A stretch of DNA of 64,000 nucleotides from Pirellulaceae bacterium. Lineage in GTDB: Bacteria > Planctomycetota > Planctomycetia > Pirellulales > Pirellulaceae. Positions within the stretch are counted from its first letter, which is position 1. Every line of letters starts with the position of its first letter. Made by a program: the position numbers and the translations under genes. The stretch lies in assembly GCA_019636375.1 (NCBI GenBank), contig JAHBXS010000002.1:1131511-1195510 (forward strand), read 5' to 3'. Of this stretch, positions 34,137-44,285 are shown piece by piece. The notes beneath the pieces were generated by a model. The model searched no databases. It saw nothing but the letters and a program-made list of their open reading frames with translations, and had not been told where the DNA came from.

Positions 34137-35432
34137 ATGCTGTCTCAAATCTACTTTAGTCGCCGACGATTTTTGACGGCTGCTTCGGCGTCTCTCGTGG
34201 TTCCTGTTTTGGGACCTCACTTTGCGCGATTAAAACGAGCCACCCCCAACGAGCGGATCACGGTTGCCATGATCGGATGCGGCAAGATGGCGAAAGACTA
34301 CCATCTCCCGGAGTTGCTCCGTCAGCCTGACGTGCAACTGGTGGCCGTTTGCGATGTCGATACAACCCGACGCGAAGCAGCCCAACATCGGGTCAACGAG
34401 CACTACTCAACCGACAAACAGGACTTCGCCGGATGCGACACTTACGACGACTTTCGACGGATCATCGAGCGCGATGATATCGACGCCATTTGTATTGCCA
34501 CTCCCGATCACTGGCACGCACTCCAGATCATCGAAGCGTGCAAGTCAGGCAAAGACGTCTATTGCGAAAAGCCGTTGACGCTCACCCTGGCCGAAGCCCA
34601 ACGTTGCGTCGAGGCCGCGCGAAAGCACGAGCGGATCGTTCAGACCGGCAGCCAACAACGCAGCAATGTGTTCGGACCGTTTCGACAAGCCGTCGAGATT
34701 ATCCGCAGCGGACGTTTAGGAAAAATTCACAAGGTAACGGTCGGCGTCGGTGGCCCAAGCGTTTGGTGCAATTTGGACGGCGAAGAAATCGAACCCGGCC
34801 TGAACTGGGACCTGTGGCTCGGCCCTGCCCCTATGCGGGATTATCATTCGATCCTTAGTCCCCGTGGCGTCCATAATCACTTTCCAGCTTGGCGGGAATA
34901 CCGAGAGTATTCCGGTGGCGGCCACACGGACATGGGGGCACACCACTATGACATCGCTCATTGGGCATTGGACCTTGATCAATCGGGACCCGTGCGCGTG
35001 ATTCCCCCCGCAGCCCCCCAGGCAACGTCTGGTGTGCGTTACTTGTATGCCGATGGCTTGGAAATCGTCCACGGCGGACCCGGTGGCTGCGAGTTCCACG
35101 GCGAAAATGGTACTCTGCGGATTGATCGCGGGCATTTAAGTAGCGATCCGGGGACCATCGTCGAGACGCCCCTTGAATCGGGGGAAGTTCGTCTTCCCGA
35201 GTCTCCAGGGCATCATCGGAATTGGTTGGACTGCATCAAGTCACGTGAATTGCCGATTGCCGATGTCGAAAAAGGAGCGCGAACGGTCTCGGTGATTCAT
35301 TTGGGTAACCTTGCCTATTGGAACCGCACGGAAATCGGATGGGATCCAGCGACCTGGAAGTTCACCGATCCAGCGCATCAACCGTGGCTCGATTATGAAA
35401 GGCGTGATCCTTGGCAACTTCCGCAACTCTGA
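34137..35432 (+). CDS. Tat-exported Gfo/Idh/MocA-family oxidoreductase
   Basis: 431 residues. A twin-arginine signal (SRRRFLTAASASLVVPVLG, about 8-26) leads to a Rossmann fold (ITVAMIGCGKMAKDYHLPELL), then CIATPDHWHALQIIEA, the KPLTLTLAEA motif with the catalytic-type Lys in CEKPL, and a C-terminal alpha/beta substrate domain (GGGHTDMGAHHYDIAHWALDLD). Members oxidise or reduce sugars and related compounds with tightly bound NAD(P). Planctomycetes carry many Tat-exported copies whose substrates are unknown. The gene stands alone between the insertion sequence and the kinase gene (54 bases downstream); the short gap allows joint transcription. Confidence 0.92.
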   Translation: MLSQIYFSRRRFLTAASASLVVPVLGPHFARLKRATPNERITVAMIGCGKMAKDYHLPELLRQPDVQLVAVCDVDTTRREAAQHRVNEHYSTDKQDFAGCDTYDDFRRIIERDDIDAICIATPDHWHALQIIEACKSGKDVYCEKPLTLTLAEAQRCVEAARKHERIVQTGSQQRSNVFGPFRQAVEIIRSGRLGKIHKVTVGVGGPSVWCNLDGEEIEPGLNWDLWLGPAPMRDYHSILSPRGVHNHFPAWREYREYSGGGHTDMGAHHYDIAHWALDLDQSGPVRVIPPAAPQATSGVRYLYADGLEIVHGGPGGCEFHGENGTLRIDRGHLSSDPGTIVETPLESGEVRLPESPGHHRNWLDCIKSRELPIADVEKGARTVSVIHLGNLAYWNRTEIGWDPATWKFTDPAHQPWLDYERRDPWQLPQL

Positions 35433-35486
35433 TCAGGAAAAATCGACCAAGGAAAGTCAATACGAGCCTAATAATGAGTCGCCTCT

Positions 35487-38400
35487 ATGTCACAACGAAT
35501 TGAAGAACTCGTCGAACAGGCCCGCCAGTTTCCGCCTGAACAGCAGAAAGCGTTTCTTGTCGGTGCCTGTGGTGGTGACGCTGAACTCCTGAAGGCCGTC
35601 GAAGCTCGACTGCTTGACGAAGGCAAAGTGGCCGAAGAGTCAGCAGACCGCACTAGTGAATCCCCCAAACGGTTCGCAAGCGACGAAGCCGCCACCATCC
35701 CGCCGACCGTTCGATCGGAAGGAGTAGGCCATTCCATCGGGCGGTACAAACTCCTCCAAGAAATCGGCGAAGGGGGTTTTGGCAGCGTGTTTATGGCCGA
35801 ACAACGGGAACCCGTCAAACGCCGCGTGGCTCTCAAGATCATCAAACTGGGGATGGACACCCGCCAAGTCATTGCACGATTCGAAGCCGAGCGGCAAGCC
35901 TTGGCCATGATGGACCATCCGAACATCGCGCGCGTCTTGGATGCCGGAGCGACCGATGCGGGCCGCCCATATTTTGTGATGGAGCTTGTCAAAGGAGTTC
36001 CGATCACGGAATACTGTGACCGCAATAGCTTGACGGTTCGCGAGCGTTTGGAACTGATGATCCTCGTCTGCCATGCAATCCAGCACGCCCATCAGAAAGG
36101 GATCATCCACCGCGACATCAAACCCTCGAATGTATTGGTCACACTGCACGATGGCAAACCGGTTCCCAAGGTGATCGATTTTGGGATCGCCAAGGCAACG
36201 AACACCGACCTGACCGACAAAACGGTCTTTACCGAATTCCGTCAGTTCATCGGCACCCCGCTGTATATGAGCCCCGAACAGGCTGAAATGAGTGGCCTCG
36301 ACATCGATACTCGCAGCGATGTGTATTCCCTGGGGGTCTTGTTGTATGAATTGGTGACGGGAAGCACTCCTTGTGATCGAGAGACGATTCGCGGCAAAAA
36401 TTTTGCTGAGATTCAAATCATGATCGTCGATCACGAGCCAGTTTCGCCTAGCACTCGCTTGAGCAGCTCAACTGGCAATTTGGTTGAAATCGCCAAGCGA
36501 CGGAAGGTCGAGCCGTCACGTTTAGGCGCATTGATACGCGGCGAGTTAGATTGGATCACGCTGAAGGCTTTGGAGAAGGACCGCACCCGCCGGTACAGTT
36601 CGGCACGAGAATTGGCCGATGACATCGGACGTTATTTGAACAATGAACCCATCGCCGCCGCTCCTCCCTCGAGGTGGTATCAATGGCGCAAGGCAATCCG
36701 GCGACATCGGGCGTTGTTTGCCACAGGCGCATTGATTGCCGCCGCATTGATCATCGCCGCCATTGGAGCCACTTGGGGCATGTTGCGGGCCGTATCGGCG
36801 GCGAATCGCGAAGCCCAGCAAAGGGTTCTCGCCGAGCAGAACGCACAAGAAGCCGCTGCTGCCAAGGAACAAGCCGAACAAGAAGCCCAACGGGCATTGG
36901 CTGCCGAACGGCACGCCGCACAACGGGCCAACGAACTAAAACGCATGGCCGATTTTCAAGCCTCCACCATGCAGAATTTGAATGTCGGCGAAATGGGGGC
37001 TCGCATGCGTGAGTCCATCATCGCGGAGGTCGAGTCCACAGGGAGAAACTTGCAGTCTTCTTCAGAGCTTAAAAGGGCTCAGGCGTTACAGGTTGTCGAA
37101 TTGCTCGAACAAATCAACTTTACCAATGCCGCCGTTCAAGGGCTGGAGAAAAATATTTTGGGCCCGGCCGTTGAACAAATTGAGACTCAATTCTCGGAAC
37201 AACCCTTGATGAAGGCTCAACTCTTGCAAAACGTGGGCGAAGCCCGTTCAATGCTCGGCTTGGGCGAACCTGCTGTCGATTTATTTCGCCGAGTGTATGA
37301 ACTGCGTCGCGAAGCATTGGGAGATGCGGACCCCGAGACCATCGCTGCCCTAGAGATGTGGGGTGTAGAACTGTTCACTAAATATGGCTACCAGGGTAAA
37401 AATGAAACACTTCAAAAGGCCGTGAAGGAGGCACAAACACATCTAGGGAACGAGCATCCGTTGACCCGCGTCCTGGAATATACCATCCGAGGAAATATGG
37501 ACCCCATTTTCCAAGAGGGGCAACCGGAAGTGATTGCGTGGTGGGCGCGATTGACGCCGGGTTTGACGCTGGAAGACGCATCCATCGTGGCTGATGTGAT
37601 CCCCAAGCTGATGCAACGATTGGCGGCAACCGGAGTCATGGAGGAATCAGGGGGTTCGCGGCGACCTGATCCTGAAGTTGCGGCGCAAGCGCTTGCCATC
37701 TTTGAAGAGTTTTTGGCCAGCTTGAAAAATCAAATGGCCGACACTCATCCTTTGATGATGCAGTTCCGTTTTGTTGCTGGGAGAAACGCCATGAGTTTGG
37801 GTTTGCCGGAACGTGCCGAGCCACTAATTAGAGACGCCCTCGCCTCTCAGCGCCATTCCTTGGGAGATCAACATCCTTCGACACAAATGTCAATGCTACT
37901 CCTGGTTGAAATTCTTGATCAAAGAAATCAACGAATCGAAGCGGGTCAATTGGCCGACCGCTTGCTCGTTTCCATGCGTGAAAACTTTGGAGAAAACCAT
38001 CCTGCATTAGCCACGCCTTTGCAAGCAATCATGCGTCAACGGATCGATTTGAAAAAATGGAGCGAAGCCAAGAACATCGCCGAGCAGATCATCACTATTG
38101 TGCGTCCAAGCCAATCGAATCAACCGGAACAATGGGCAAGTGCCTTGGTGTCTCTCAGCACCGAATTTTTAGAAGAGGAGATTGACGAGTTAGAAGAAGC
38201 TCGCGAGATTTATCGATTGACCGACACATGGATGCAGGAGTGCTATGAGTTACGACAACAGCATTTGCCCGAAGACTGGCTCACTGCCAACGCTCAAAAT
38301 TTGTTGGGTTTTGCTCAGTTAAAACGAGTTCGCTCAGATGATTTGTTGACGGAGGAAGAGCAAGCCGAATTGCTAAATAAAGCGGAGACTTGTCTGCTCG

Positions 38401-38588
38401 CCGGTTTCCAAGGTCTATCAGAAGCAAGTCTTGCAGGAATCGAAGACGTCCTGACGGAACGGCGTCATCAAGCCGCAGGGCGACTCATGCAATTTTATGA
38501 GTTTCTCCATTCGCGTTCTCAATCAACGGAGCACGCTGAAAAAGCTGAACAATGGCGCCAACGCCGAGACACATACGGGCAGAATTGA
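35487..38588 (+). CDS. Membrane-anchored Ser/Thr protein kinase with C-terminal TPR-like region
   Basis: 1033 residues. The kinase domain spans about 87-385: GEGGFGSV loop (94-101), Lys117 in VALKIIK, HRDIKPSN (208-215), DFGIAKA (231-237) and GTPLYMSPEQAEMSG (256-270), all intact. One membrane helix at about 408-433 is followed by a Glu/Ala-rich coiled coil (about 435-490) and about 540 residues of helical repeats with TPR-like patterns (ALGDQHPSTQMSMLLLVEIL, NFGENHPALATPLQAIMRQR). The N-terminal 80 residues (VEQARQFPPEQQKAFL) are typical of planctomycete Hanks-type kinases that often follow ECF sigma genes; none is seen here. Its periplasmic half probably binds a ligand or protein. Confidence 0.93.
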   Translation: MSQRIEELVEQARQFPPEQQKAFLVGACGGDAELLKAVEARLLDEGKVAEESADRTSESPKRFASDEAATIPPTVRSEGVGHSIGRYKLLQEIGEGGFGSVFMAEQREPVKRRVALKIIKLGMDTRQVIARFEAERQALAMMDHPNIARVLDAGATDAGRPYFVMELVKGVPITEYCDRNSLTVRERLELMILVCHAIQHAHQKGIIHRDIKPSNVLVTLHDGKPVPKVIDFGIAKATNTDLTDKTVFTEFRQFIGTPLYMSPEQAEMSGLDIDTRSDVYSLGVLLYELVTGSTPCDRETIRGKNFAEIQIMIVDHEPVSPSTRLSSSTGNLVEIAKRRKVEPSRLGALIRGELDWITLKALEKDRTRRYSSARELADDIGRYLNNEPIAAAPPSRWYQWRKAIRRHRALFATGALIAAALIIAAIGATWGMLRAVSAANREAQQRVLAEQNAQEAAAAKEQAEQEAQRALAAERHAAQRANELKRMADFQASTMQNLNVGEMGARMRESIIAEVESTGRNLQSSSELKRAQALQVVELLEQINFTNAAVQGLEKNILGPAVEQIETQFSEQPLMKAQLLQNVGEARSMLGLGEPAVDLFRRVYELRREALGDADPETIAALEMWGVELFTKYGYQGKNETLQKAVKEAQTHLGNEHPLTRVLEYTIRGNMDPIFQEGQPEVIAWWARLTPGLTLEDASIVADVIPKLMQRLAATGVMEESGGSRRPDPEVAAQALAIFEEFLASLKNQMADTHPLMMQFRFVAGRNAMSLGLPERAEPLIRDALASQRHSLGDQHPSTQMSMLLLVEILDQRNQRIEAGQLADRLLVSMRENFGENHPALATPLQAIMRQRIDLKKWSEAKNIAEQIITIVRPSQSNQPEQWASALVSLSTEFLEEEIDELEEAREIYRLTDTWMQECYELRQQHLPEDWLTANAQNLLGFAQLKRVRSDDLLTEEEQAELLNKAETCLLAGFQGLSEASLAGIEDVLTERRHQAAGRLMQFYEFLHSRSQSTEHAEKAEQWRQRRDTYGQN

Positions 38589-38795
38589 TGCTCCCTCCTG
38601 CGACGAATGTTGTAGGGAGCAGTGAATGTCTTCCGACGCATACACGATATCGTCGAGAGAACCTAATCAACTCGCATTTCGAGGAATCACATTCAAGATG
38701 GTTTGGCAAAGCATCGTCTTTCGATGCGTCCGCCTGTTCACGGAATGAAAAGCTGCGTGGCCGTTACCTTCGTGAACGGTTACAAATCGTTTGCG

Positions 38796-40028
38796 TCACA
38801 GGCAACATTTTTTGTACTTTTTGCCGCTGCCGCAGGGGCAGGGATCGTTCCGCCCGACTTTAGGGCCCGAACGAATGGTTGAACATGGAGTGACGTTTGT
38901 TTTTTTGGGGAATTCGCTTTGAACCCGTTGAATCATCCGCTCCGGCTGACTTTTTCGAGTCGACAGCCTTTGGTTTTGGGGGCTGTCCCCAAAACAGGCC
39001 CACCAACTCAGTTCTTTGACAACATCGGGAAGACCGGTTAGTCGACAATGGGAGAAGGTCTCTTCAAGTGTCTGTTCAGCGTTGGCCATTTGACCTTCGA
39101 CAAACGGCAGATCGACGACCATTTGATCAACGAGATCCCGCTCGAATGCATCCCGAATCGCAGGAAGTGTTTTCGTGGCGGCTAGGTCGCTCAACTCGCA
39201 GATGGCACACGCCAGCAGCATACTGTCATGTTCAGCGGCATCATCCGCCGCGCTCCGCGTGACATAAAATTCGAAGATGCGTTCTAAATGAAGAACTGCT
39301 GTATTTGGAGAGACAACATCATCTCGGACCAAATATTTGAAGGCTGACATCGCCGCCCCACGGACCCATTTGTTGACTTGCAGGTCGATCGCCAATTCTT
39401 CAACGATGTTTAAATCGCCTACGCAGTAGTATGCCAAAATACCGGGGAGCAACTCGTGAACCGCTCCCCCCAACAAATCCATTGGCGCCTCACCTGGCAG
39501 CCTTAATATCTCCATAAGGAGTGGGTGCAACTGCCTTTCCTCAAACTCCGCCAGTAAACAAAACGCCATGAATGGGTCGAAGTTTTCTGCCTTCTCTCCC
39601 CGTGAAACACCATCTACAGCCTGGCGTATGATTTGCAGCAGTTTCGGTATAAACAGGTCGCGATGTGCGCGGATGGTTAAAATCGCGCTCTTGGGGAATT
39701 TTTCCCGTTCCGAAAGTTGGCATAATACTCGCTCCACTTCCAAATGCAGAGAGTGGCGGGCCACGTCCAATGCGAGCTCCTTGAGTCGAGAGGCATCGCT
39801 GTCGCTCAGCCGCTGGTAATCCTCCTCCGTCTCAAATTTGTACGACGCGATGATCTGATTAATCTCTATCAATCGCAGGTCCACCTGCTCCCTTGCCGAT
39901 GGTTCTAAATCAGAAAGGATCAAACCACTCATCGCCTTGCATGCGTGATTTGCTTGTTGCCAATCGGGTAGTGAGGGGTCTTCGGCAATTTGAATCGCCT
40001 TGAGTACCTTTTCGATATTTTCCGACAT
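38796..40028 (-). CDS. DUF1186 and SEC-C motif protein
   Basis: 410 residues, ATG at 40028. The long helical body (about 90-310) fits DUF1186, with HEAT-like repeats ([42 protein letters not shown]). The C-terminal 22 residues carry the zinc-binding SEC-C motif ([18 protein letters not shown]), also found at the end of SecA. Function unknown; SEC-C suggests contact with the ribosome, RNA or a protein partner. It faces the kinase gene tail to tail, with 207 bases between, in which no clear terminator is seen. Confidence 0.88.
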   Translation of the reverse strand: MSENIEKVLKAIQIAEDPSLPDWQQANHACKAMSGLILSDLEPSAREQVDLRLIEINQIIASYKFETEEDYQRLSDSDASRLKELALDVARHSLHLEVERVLCQLSEREKFPKSAILTIRAHRDLFIPKLLQIIRQAVDGVSRGEKAENFDPFMAFCLLAEFEERQLHPLLMEILRLPGEAPMDLLGGAVHELLPGILAYYCVGDLNIVEELAIDLQVNKWVRGAAMSAFKYLVRDDVVSPNTAVLHLERIFEFYVTRSAADDAAEHDSMLLACAICELSDLAATKTLPAIRDAFERDLVDQMVVDLPFVEGQMANAEQTLEETFSHCRLTGLPDVVKELSWWACFGDSPQNQRLSTRKSQPERMIQRVQSEFPKKTNVTPCSTIRSGPKVGRNDPCPCGSGKKYKKCCL

Positions 40029-40112
40029 CTACGAACGTCCTTCTCAATCACAGTTTCGACGCAGGCTTCATCATAGCCCATCAACTGCGATCTTTAACAG
40101 AGATGGTCCGCA

Positions 40113-41051
40113 TCAGTCGCGAAGGTAAATTCGGGCAATTTGAAAAAGCCGGTTAATCGAGGCCTGCGGTTGGGCGGTGCCGGCGATCCGCAGTTCGCTG
40201 AGCGATTTGCCGAGGTCGAGACGACCTTTTTGACCTTCAAGCTCCAAGGTTACGAAGTCCGTATCAATCGCCAATAGTTTGAATGAGACGATGTCTAAAT
40301 CTAACATGTCACCGGGGGCGAGTATGTGAGTTTTTCGCAACGTATCGACGTAGAACCAGGCTTCATTCCGCCCAAATCGATCTTGAGTAATCGCGGTCAG
40401 CCGAGTGCTTTTCAAAATCTGAGGGGCGGCGCCCTCACTGAATAGATTTCGTTGGACAATCACTAGATAGGGATCGAGTGTGTCGTGAACCAATCGCTCC
40501 GATGTCAACTGCGGCAGTTCCTTTTCATTTTTCGAACGATTCAGCGAGAGAGCCTCAATGCCAATCTGGACTTCCAAACGTTCACCACTGGCCGATGGGG
40601 TGAGTGTGATCTGATTGATCTTTTGCAAGTGCCCTGCTCGGTAGAATTCGTACAGGAATTGGGTCAATTGCCGCAAATTGGCCTTACCTTTGACGTTAAA
40701 CGGCAGACGCGTCACGTCTCCTTCCTCGACCGGGCTTGTCGAATCGACAACTGGGTTTGCCAGTCCAAGTTGCGTAACCGTGTTGAGTAACCAAGCTTGA
40801 TAAATCGACGACGCAATCTCGGGATTAGGAGGAAGCGACCGCTGTTCAAAGTCATCGCGCCGCGGAACTTTGTTCTCTAGTTTTTGCAGTTGCAGCTTTG
40901 CCTCTCGCAACCGCTTTTCCAATGTTGTAGTTTGTCGAGCTTCTTGTGCGAGCGGTTGAAAGTAGTAACGCTCGGCCAACATATTGACGAAATATCCGCC
41001 CACTGCGACGGCAAATAACGCGATTAACAAATTGCGGCGATTCATGTTCAT
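40113..41051 (-). CDS. Inner-membrane T2SS platform protein, PilO/GspM-like with GspC/PilP-like tail
   Basis: 312 residues; ATG at 41051 overlaps the gspL stop (ATGA). One N-terminal membrane helix (LLIALFAVAVGGYFVNML), a coiled coil (about 40-65), then a ferredoxin-like domain of the PilO/GspM type (about 75-175). From about 190 comes PYLVIVQRNLFSEG and a small beta domain (ITQDRFGRNEAWFYV...GDMLDLDIVSFKLLAID...VTLELEGQ), which resembles the homology region of GspC or PilP that binds the secretin N0 domain. No separate gspC is present, so this gene may do both jobs. The tail assignment is from pattern only. Confidence 0.72.
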   Translation of the reverse strand: MNMNRRNLLIALFAVAVGGYFVNMLAERYYFQPLAQEARQTTTLEKRLREAKLQLQKLENKVPRRDDFEQRSLPPNPEIASSIYQAWLLNTVTQLGLANPVVDSTSPVEEGDVTRLPFNVKGKANLRQLTQFLYEFYRAGHLQKINQITLTPSASGERLEVQIGIEALSLNRSKNEKELPQLTSERLVHDTLDPYLVIVQRNLFSEGAAPQILKSTRLTAITQDRFGRNEAWFYVDTLRKTHILAPGDMLDLDIVSFKLLAIDTDFVTLELEGQKGRLDLGKSLSELRIAGTAQPQASINRLFQIARIYLRD

Positions 41052-42724
41052 TTCGACCCCTCCTTGTTATCGTCGGCGACATGGTCATCTTTGTCATCGA
41101 CTTCTTCGCGCCCGTCGTTTAGTTCATTTTCGACGATTGGAGGTTGCCCACTGTCTAATGTGGTTCCATTCAAGTCACTACCAGGCTCAAACTGCGATGC
41201 ATCTCGCTGCGTCGAATCTGAACGAATGGTATCGCGAGGCGGAATTGCATAGCGGTCGGCCAACAGGCGATCTTCGGCTAACTGCTGACGATCACGCGGG
41301 TTGATCATTATTGCAGCTCCAAATTGCCAGGGGAAATCTGTCCCTGGCGCCGTTTGGCTTAGTTGGTTTGTCCGCACTTGGTGCGAACCGTCGCGAACAG
41401 CTTTCTCAAATTCAGAGATAACCGAGTCACTACCGGCACGCAAATTCATGGAGATCATCCCTTTTCGCCCCGGACTCGACGTCATCGTCATCGACCGGAC
41501 TTGAGTTTGGCTGCGACTGGGCATCCTGAGGCTCAGTCCTCGCAACTCTTCAAGCCAATTGATATCGTCGCGTTGCCACTGCGAAACATAATCGACGACC
41601 GCCGTCCGTTTCTTCAAGTTGGCGATTTGCTCATCGACTTTGGCAAGTTCGCGTTTCAATTCCAAATTTTGCTCGCGAGCTTCGGCGACCTGCTGCCAGG
41701 CGTTGCCGATTAATGCCCCCAACAAAAGACAACCCGCTGCGGCATACAGGGCGATTCGCCGGTAGATCGCCGAACGTTTCTTCACGCACTTCGGTTTGCA
41801 AAAATCAAGCGTCGTTGCGGGCGAGCCTTCAAGTGCGGCCCCTAAAACAGCGGCATAACGATTCACGTCTTCAAGTGTTTCGGTGTTTGAGCGCTGGAAG
41901 TTAACAAAAGGATCGATAACCCGAATCTGTCCCGGCAAATCAGGCTCGAGTCGTTGAACAAGCTCGCTCAACTCGCCTTGATCGCCGAACAGAAAAATTG
42001 GCAACTCGGGTGACTCTGAGTCGTTCGCCGGCGGCGACGCGACTAACAGGCTGCGTTGAATTTCAAGTTTCAACTTTTCGGCGAGTGCCTGATCCGTTGA
42101 CTCGGCGGCCAAGGGAATCGTGCGTACCAAGGAAATTTGGCCTTGCGAAAAAACAACCAAGTCCGCATCTTTTCTGCTGACGCTCAACAACACACTTTGC
42201 GGCCAGGATGCCAATGCAACTTGACGCTGCAACAGGTTAACGCTTGCCAAATGCCGCAGCCGGATGGCACTTAGTTTCCAACCGGCTGATTTGGCCCATC
42301 CGATATAGTTAATTCGTTTGTCATCTAACAAGGCCGCGATCGAAACCCGCAGCATCCCGTCACTGCCACCCACCATGTGGTAGTAGTCAATGATAGACTG
42401 TTCTGAAATGCCCGGCCAACGCTCATGCGCCTGAATGAGAACGAGCTGCGCCAGTTCGTCGTCTTTTGATGGGGGGAGAGTTGCCTCGAATTCTTCGATT
42501 TCTCGCCGCGGCATTACAAAAACCAATTCTGGATTTTTTAGCCGCAACAAAGCCTTGATATCGGCCAAGTACGTTTCCAGATGAGAGGTGGATTCGCCCT
42601 CAGCCGCTTGAACGCTGCCGATGGCTCGAATCATATTGCGAGCACCAACGGAACAGACCCAAGCATATCGAGCTTGTTGTCGATCCCATTCGATGACGAG
42701 ATGATTCTTCGTTTTTGGCAACAT
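41048..42724 (-). CDS. gspL: T2SS cytoplasmic-membrane protein GspL-like, PilM-PilN fusion
   Basis: 558 residues from ATG 42724 (GTG 42730 possible; AAGGGGA upstream). Residues 1-310 form an actin-like PilM/GspL domain, followed by one membrane helix (about 325-345, IALYAAAGCLLLGALIGNAW), a coiled coil (about 350-385) and a PilN-like periplasmic domain to about 460. The last ~80 residues are acidic and low-complexity. GspL couples the ATPase GspE to the inner-membrane platform. It overlaps the next gene and follows gspK by 64 bases. Confidence 0.78.
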   Translation of the reverse strand: MLPKTKNHLVIEWDRQQARYAWVCSVGARNMIRAIGSVQAAEGESTSHLETYLADIKALLRLKNPELVFVMPRREIEEFEATLPPSKDDELAQLVLIQAHERWPGISEQSIIDYYHMVGGSDGMLRVSIAALLDDKRINYIGWAKSAGWKLSAIRLRHLASVNLLQRQVALASWPQSVLLSVSRKDADLVVFSQGQISLVRTIPLAAESTDQALAEKLKLEIQRSLLVASPPANDSESPELPIFLFGDQGELSELVQRLEPDLPGQIRVIDPFVNFQRSNTETLEDVNRYAAVLGAALEGSPATTLDFCKPKCVKKRSAIYRRIALYAAAGCLLLGALIGNAWQQVAEAREQNLELKRELAKVDEQIANLKKRTAVVDYVSQWQRDDINWLEELRGLSLRMPSRSQTQVRSMTMTSSPGRKGMISMNLRAGSDSVISEFEKAVRDGSHQVRTNQLSQTAPGTDFPWQFGAAIMINPRDRQQLAEDRLLADRYAIPPRDTIRSDSTQRDASQFEPGSDLNGTTLDSGQPPIVENELNDGREEVDDKDDHVADDNKEGSK

Positions 42725-42788
42725 CGTCACTAATCCCCTTTAGGCAACCGACCTTGGGGCCGGAGCACTGATTGTTTATTGATTTTTT

Positions 42789-44285
42789 TCATCGATTTGC
42801 AATTCCTTGCGAAGGCTCCCCGCTTTTAAATAATTGATTGAATACAGCCGGTAAAGGCGAATTTCGCAGGTCCTTTGAGTATAATTTGCCGCGATCCGGA
42901 GATGTTGCATCAATTGCCACGATTTTTCGTAGTAACAGCTCGCGAAAGGGATCGTAGGCAACAATATTCGCTTGCAAAATATTCCCGCTGACCGTCATAT
43001 AAGGGAGCAACCGTCGCATGGTGGGTAAATCAACGACCCCTTTTTCGAGCAGCCAAGCGGCATGATTTCGCGACAACCGCCCATCAGCTGAAACAAAACG
43101 AAACGACAAAATCTGGTCGGCGATTATCGTGTCCATTCCAGGAATGGCCAACAGCACTTCTCGAGAGGCGTGTTCGATGTTTATCCGGCCTTCAATGACC
43201 GGCTGCGGATCGACGGTCACTTGATCCATGATGAACTCTAACTGTCCCGCCCACCCAGCCCGATCGTTGGGAAGTGGGCTCATCACCAAGCGACTGCGGC
43301 CAAAGTTGCTAGCGATTGTGACCGTTGTCCCAACCAAATCCAGTTCCGAGGTAAGCTCAAATCTCGGCGGCAAACTCAAATCCAATTTAATGTCTGAAAC
43401 TGGCGTGCGTCGCCCAACCGTTCCTGGTCCGAACTGTCGATACAAAACGACAAAATCGGCCAGTGGTTGCCCCAACTTTTCGCTAATTCGGTGATGCAAG
43501 ATCACTAAATCTGGTTGGTTGAGAAAAATCCGAGACGTCCCGTCCGCCGACTCATTACGTTCTCGACTATCAAGTGTCAAAAATTCCATCCACGGCTGAT
43601 GTCGATTGGTGCCGCGCGATTGCTCGTTCGTCTGACGGTTTGGTACTAAATCTATTTTGCCGAACCAATCTTCATACGATGTGTTACCAACTCCCACCAA
43701 ATCTTCGAGTTGCTCGGGCAATCGCTCTTTAATCAGCGTAGGTTGCAGATTGTTTTGCGGTGCAATCGACTTCATCGGATCGGGCACCAATGCCTTCACT
43801 CCCATCCGTTGCAACAATTCCGCTGCGACTTCAGCAGTCATACCTGGGAGTTCGAGCAGAGCGCGCATCCCGTGCCCCGGAAATCGCTGTTCCCATTCAA
43901 CCAACGAATGCAAGTTTAACTTGGCTGATTCGTTGGTCCAGCCGAAAACCAATGGCTCATCTGGATCAAATTGTTTGACAGGCAGCAACATGAAACGAGG
44001 ATCAGCAGCCTCGTCATCCCAATGCAACGATTGAGGCTTGAAAAAATCAGGATTTACGCTGCGATTGCCCAGCATCTGGCGTTCTTGTTGACTGGCGGTC
44101 CCCAATACTAACAGCATGTTTTCCCCCGCAACCGTCAGATTTTCGAGTACCATTTCGTCGCTTTGAACCGACACTGCACGCCATTCCGACTGCGATAGAG
44201 TGATCAATGCCACAACAGCCGCGCTAAAAAACAATAACATGAGCGTGACAATCAACAACACCGCCCCCCGTCGATCCTGCTTCAT
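42789..44285 (-). CDS. gspK: T2SS minor pseudopilin GspK-like
   Basis: 498 residues, start set by the ATGA overlap with gspJ. The N-terminus (RRGAVLLIVTLMLLFFSAAVVALITLSQSE) is the GspK type of prepilin leader plus hydrophobic helix, lacking the Glu at position 5 as GspK does. The large globular domain includes helix-hairpin-helix-like stretches (LLELPGMTAEVAAELLQRMG; LLAIPGMDTIIADQILSF), as in GspK. It would cap the pseudopilus with GspI and GspJ in the periplasm. It is longer than the usual 320. Confidence 0.85.
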   Translation of the reverse strand: MKQDRRGAVLLIVTLMLLFFSAAVVALITLSQSEWRAVSVQSDEMVLENLTVAGENMLLVLGTASQQERQMLGNRSVNPDFFKPQSLHWDDEAADPRFMLLPVKQFDPDEPLVFGWTNESAKLNLHSLVEWEQRFPGHGMRALLELPGMTAEVAAELLQRMGVKALVPDPMKSIAPQNNLQPTLIKERLPEQLEDLVGVGNTSYEDWFGKIDLVPNRQTNEQSRGTNRHQPWMEFLTLDSRERNESADGTSRIFLNQPDLVILHHRISEKLGQPLADFVVLYRQFGPGTVGRRTPVSDIKLDLSLPPRFELTSELDLVGTTVTIASNFGRSRLVMSPLPNDRAGWAGQLEFIMDQVTVDPQPVIEGRINIEHASREVLLAIPGMDTIIADQILSFRFVSADGRLSRNHAAWLLEKGVVDLPTMRRLLPYMTVSGNILQANIVAYDPFRELLLRKIVAIDATSPDRGKLYSKDLRNSPLPAVFNQLFKSGEPSQGIANR

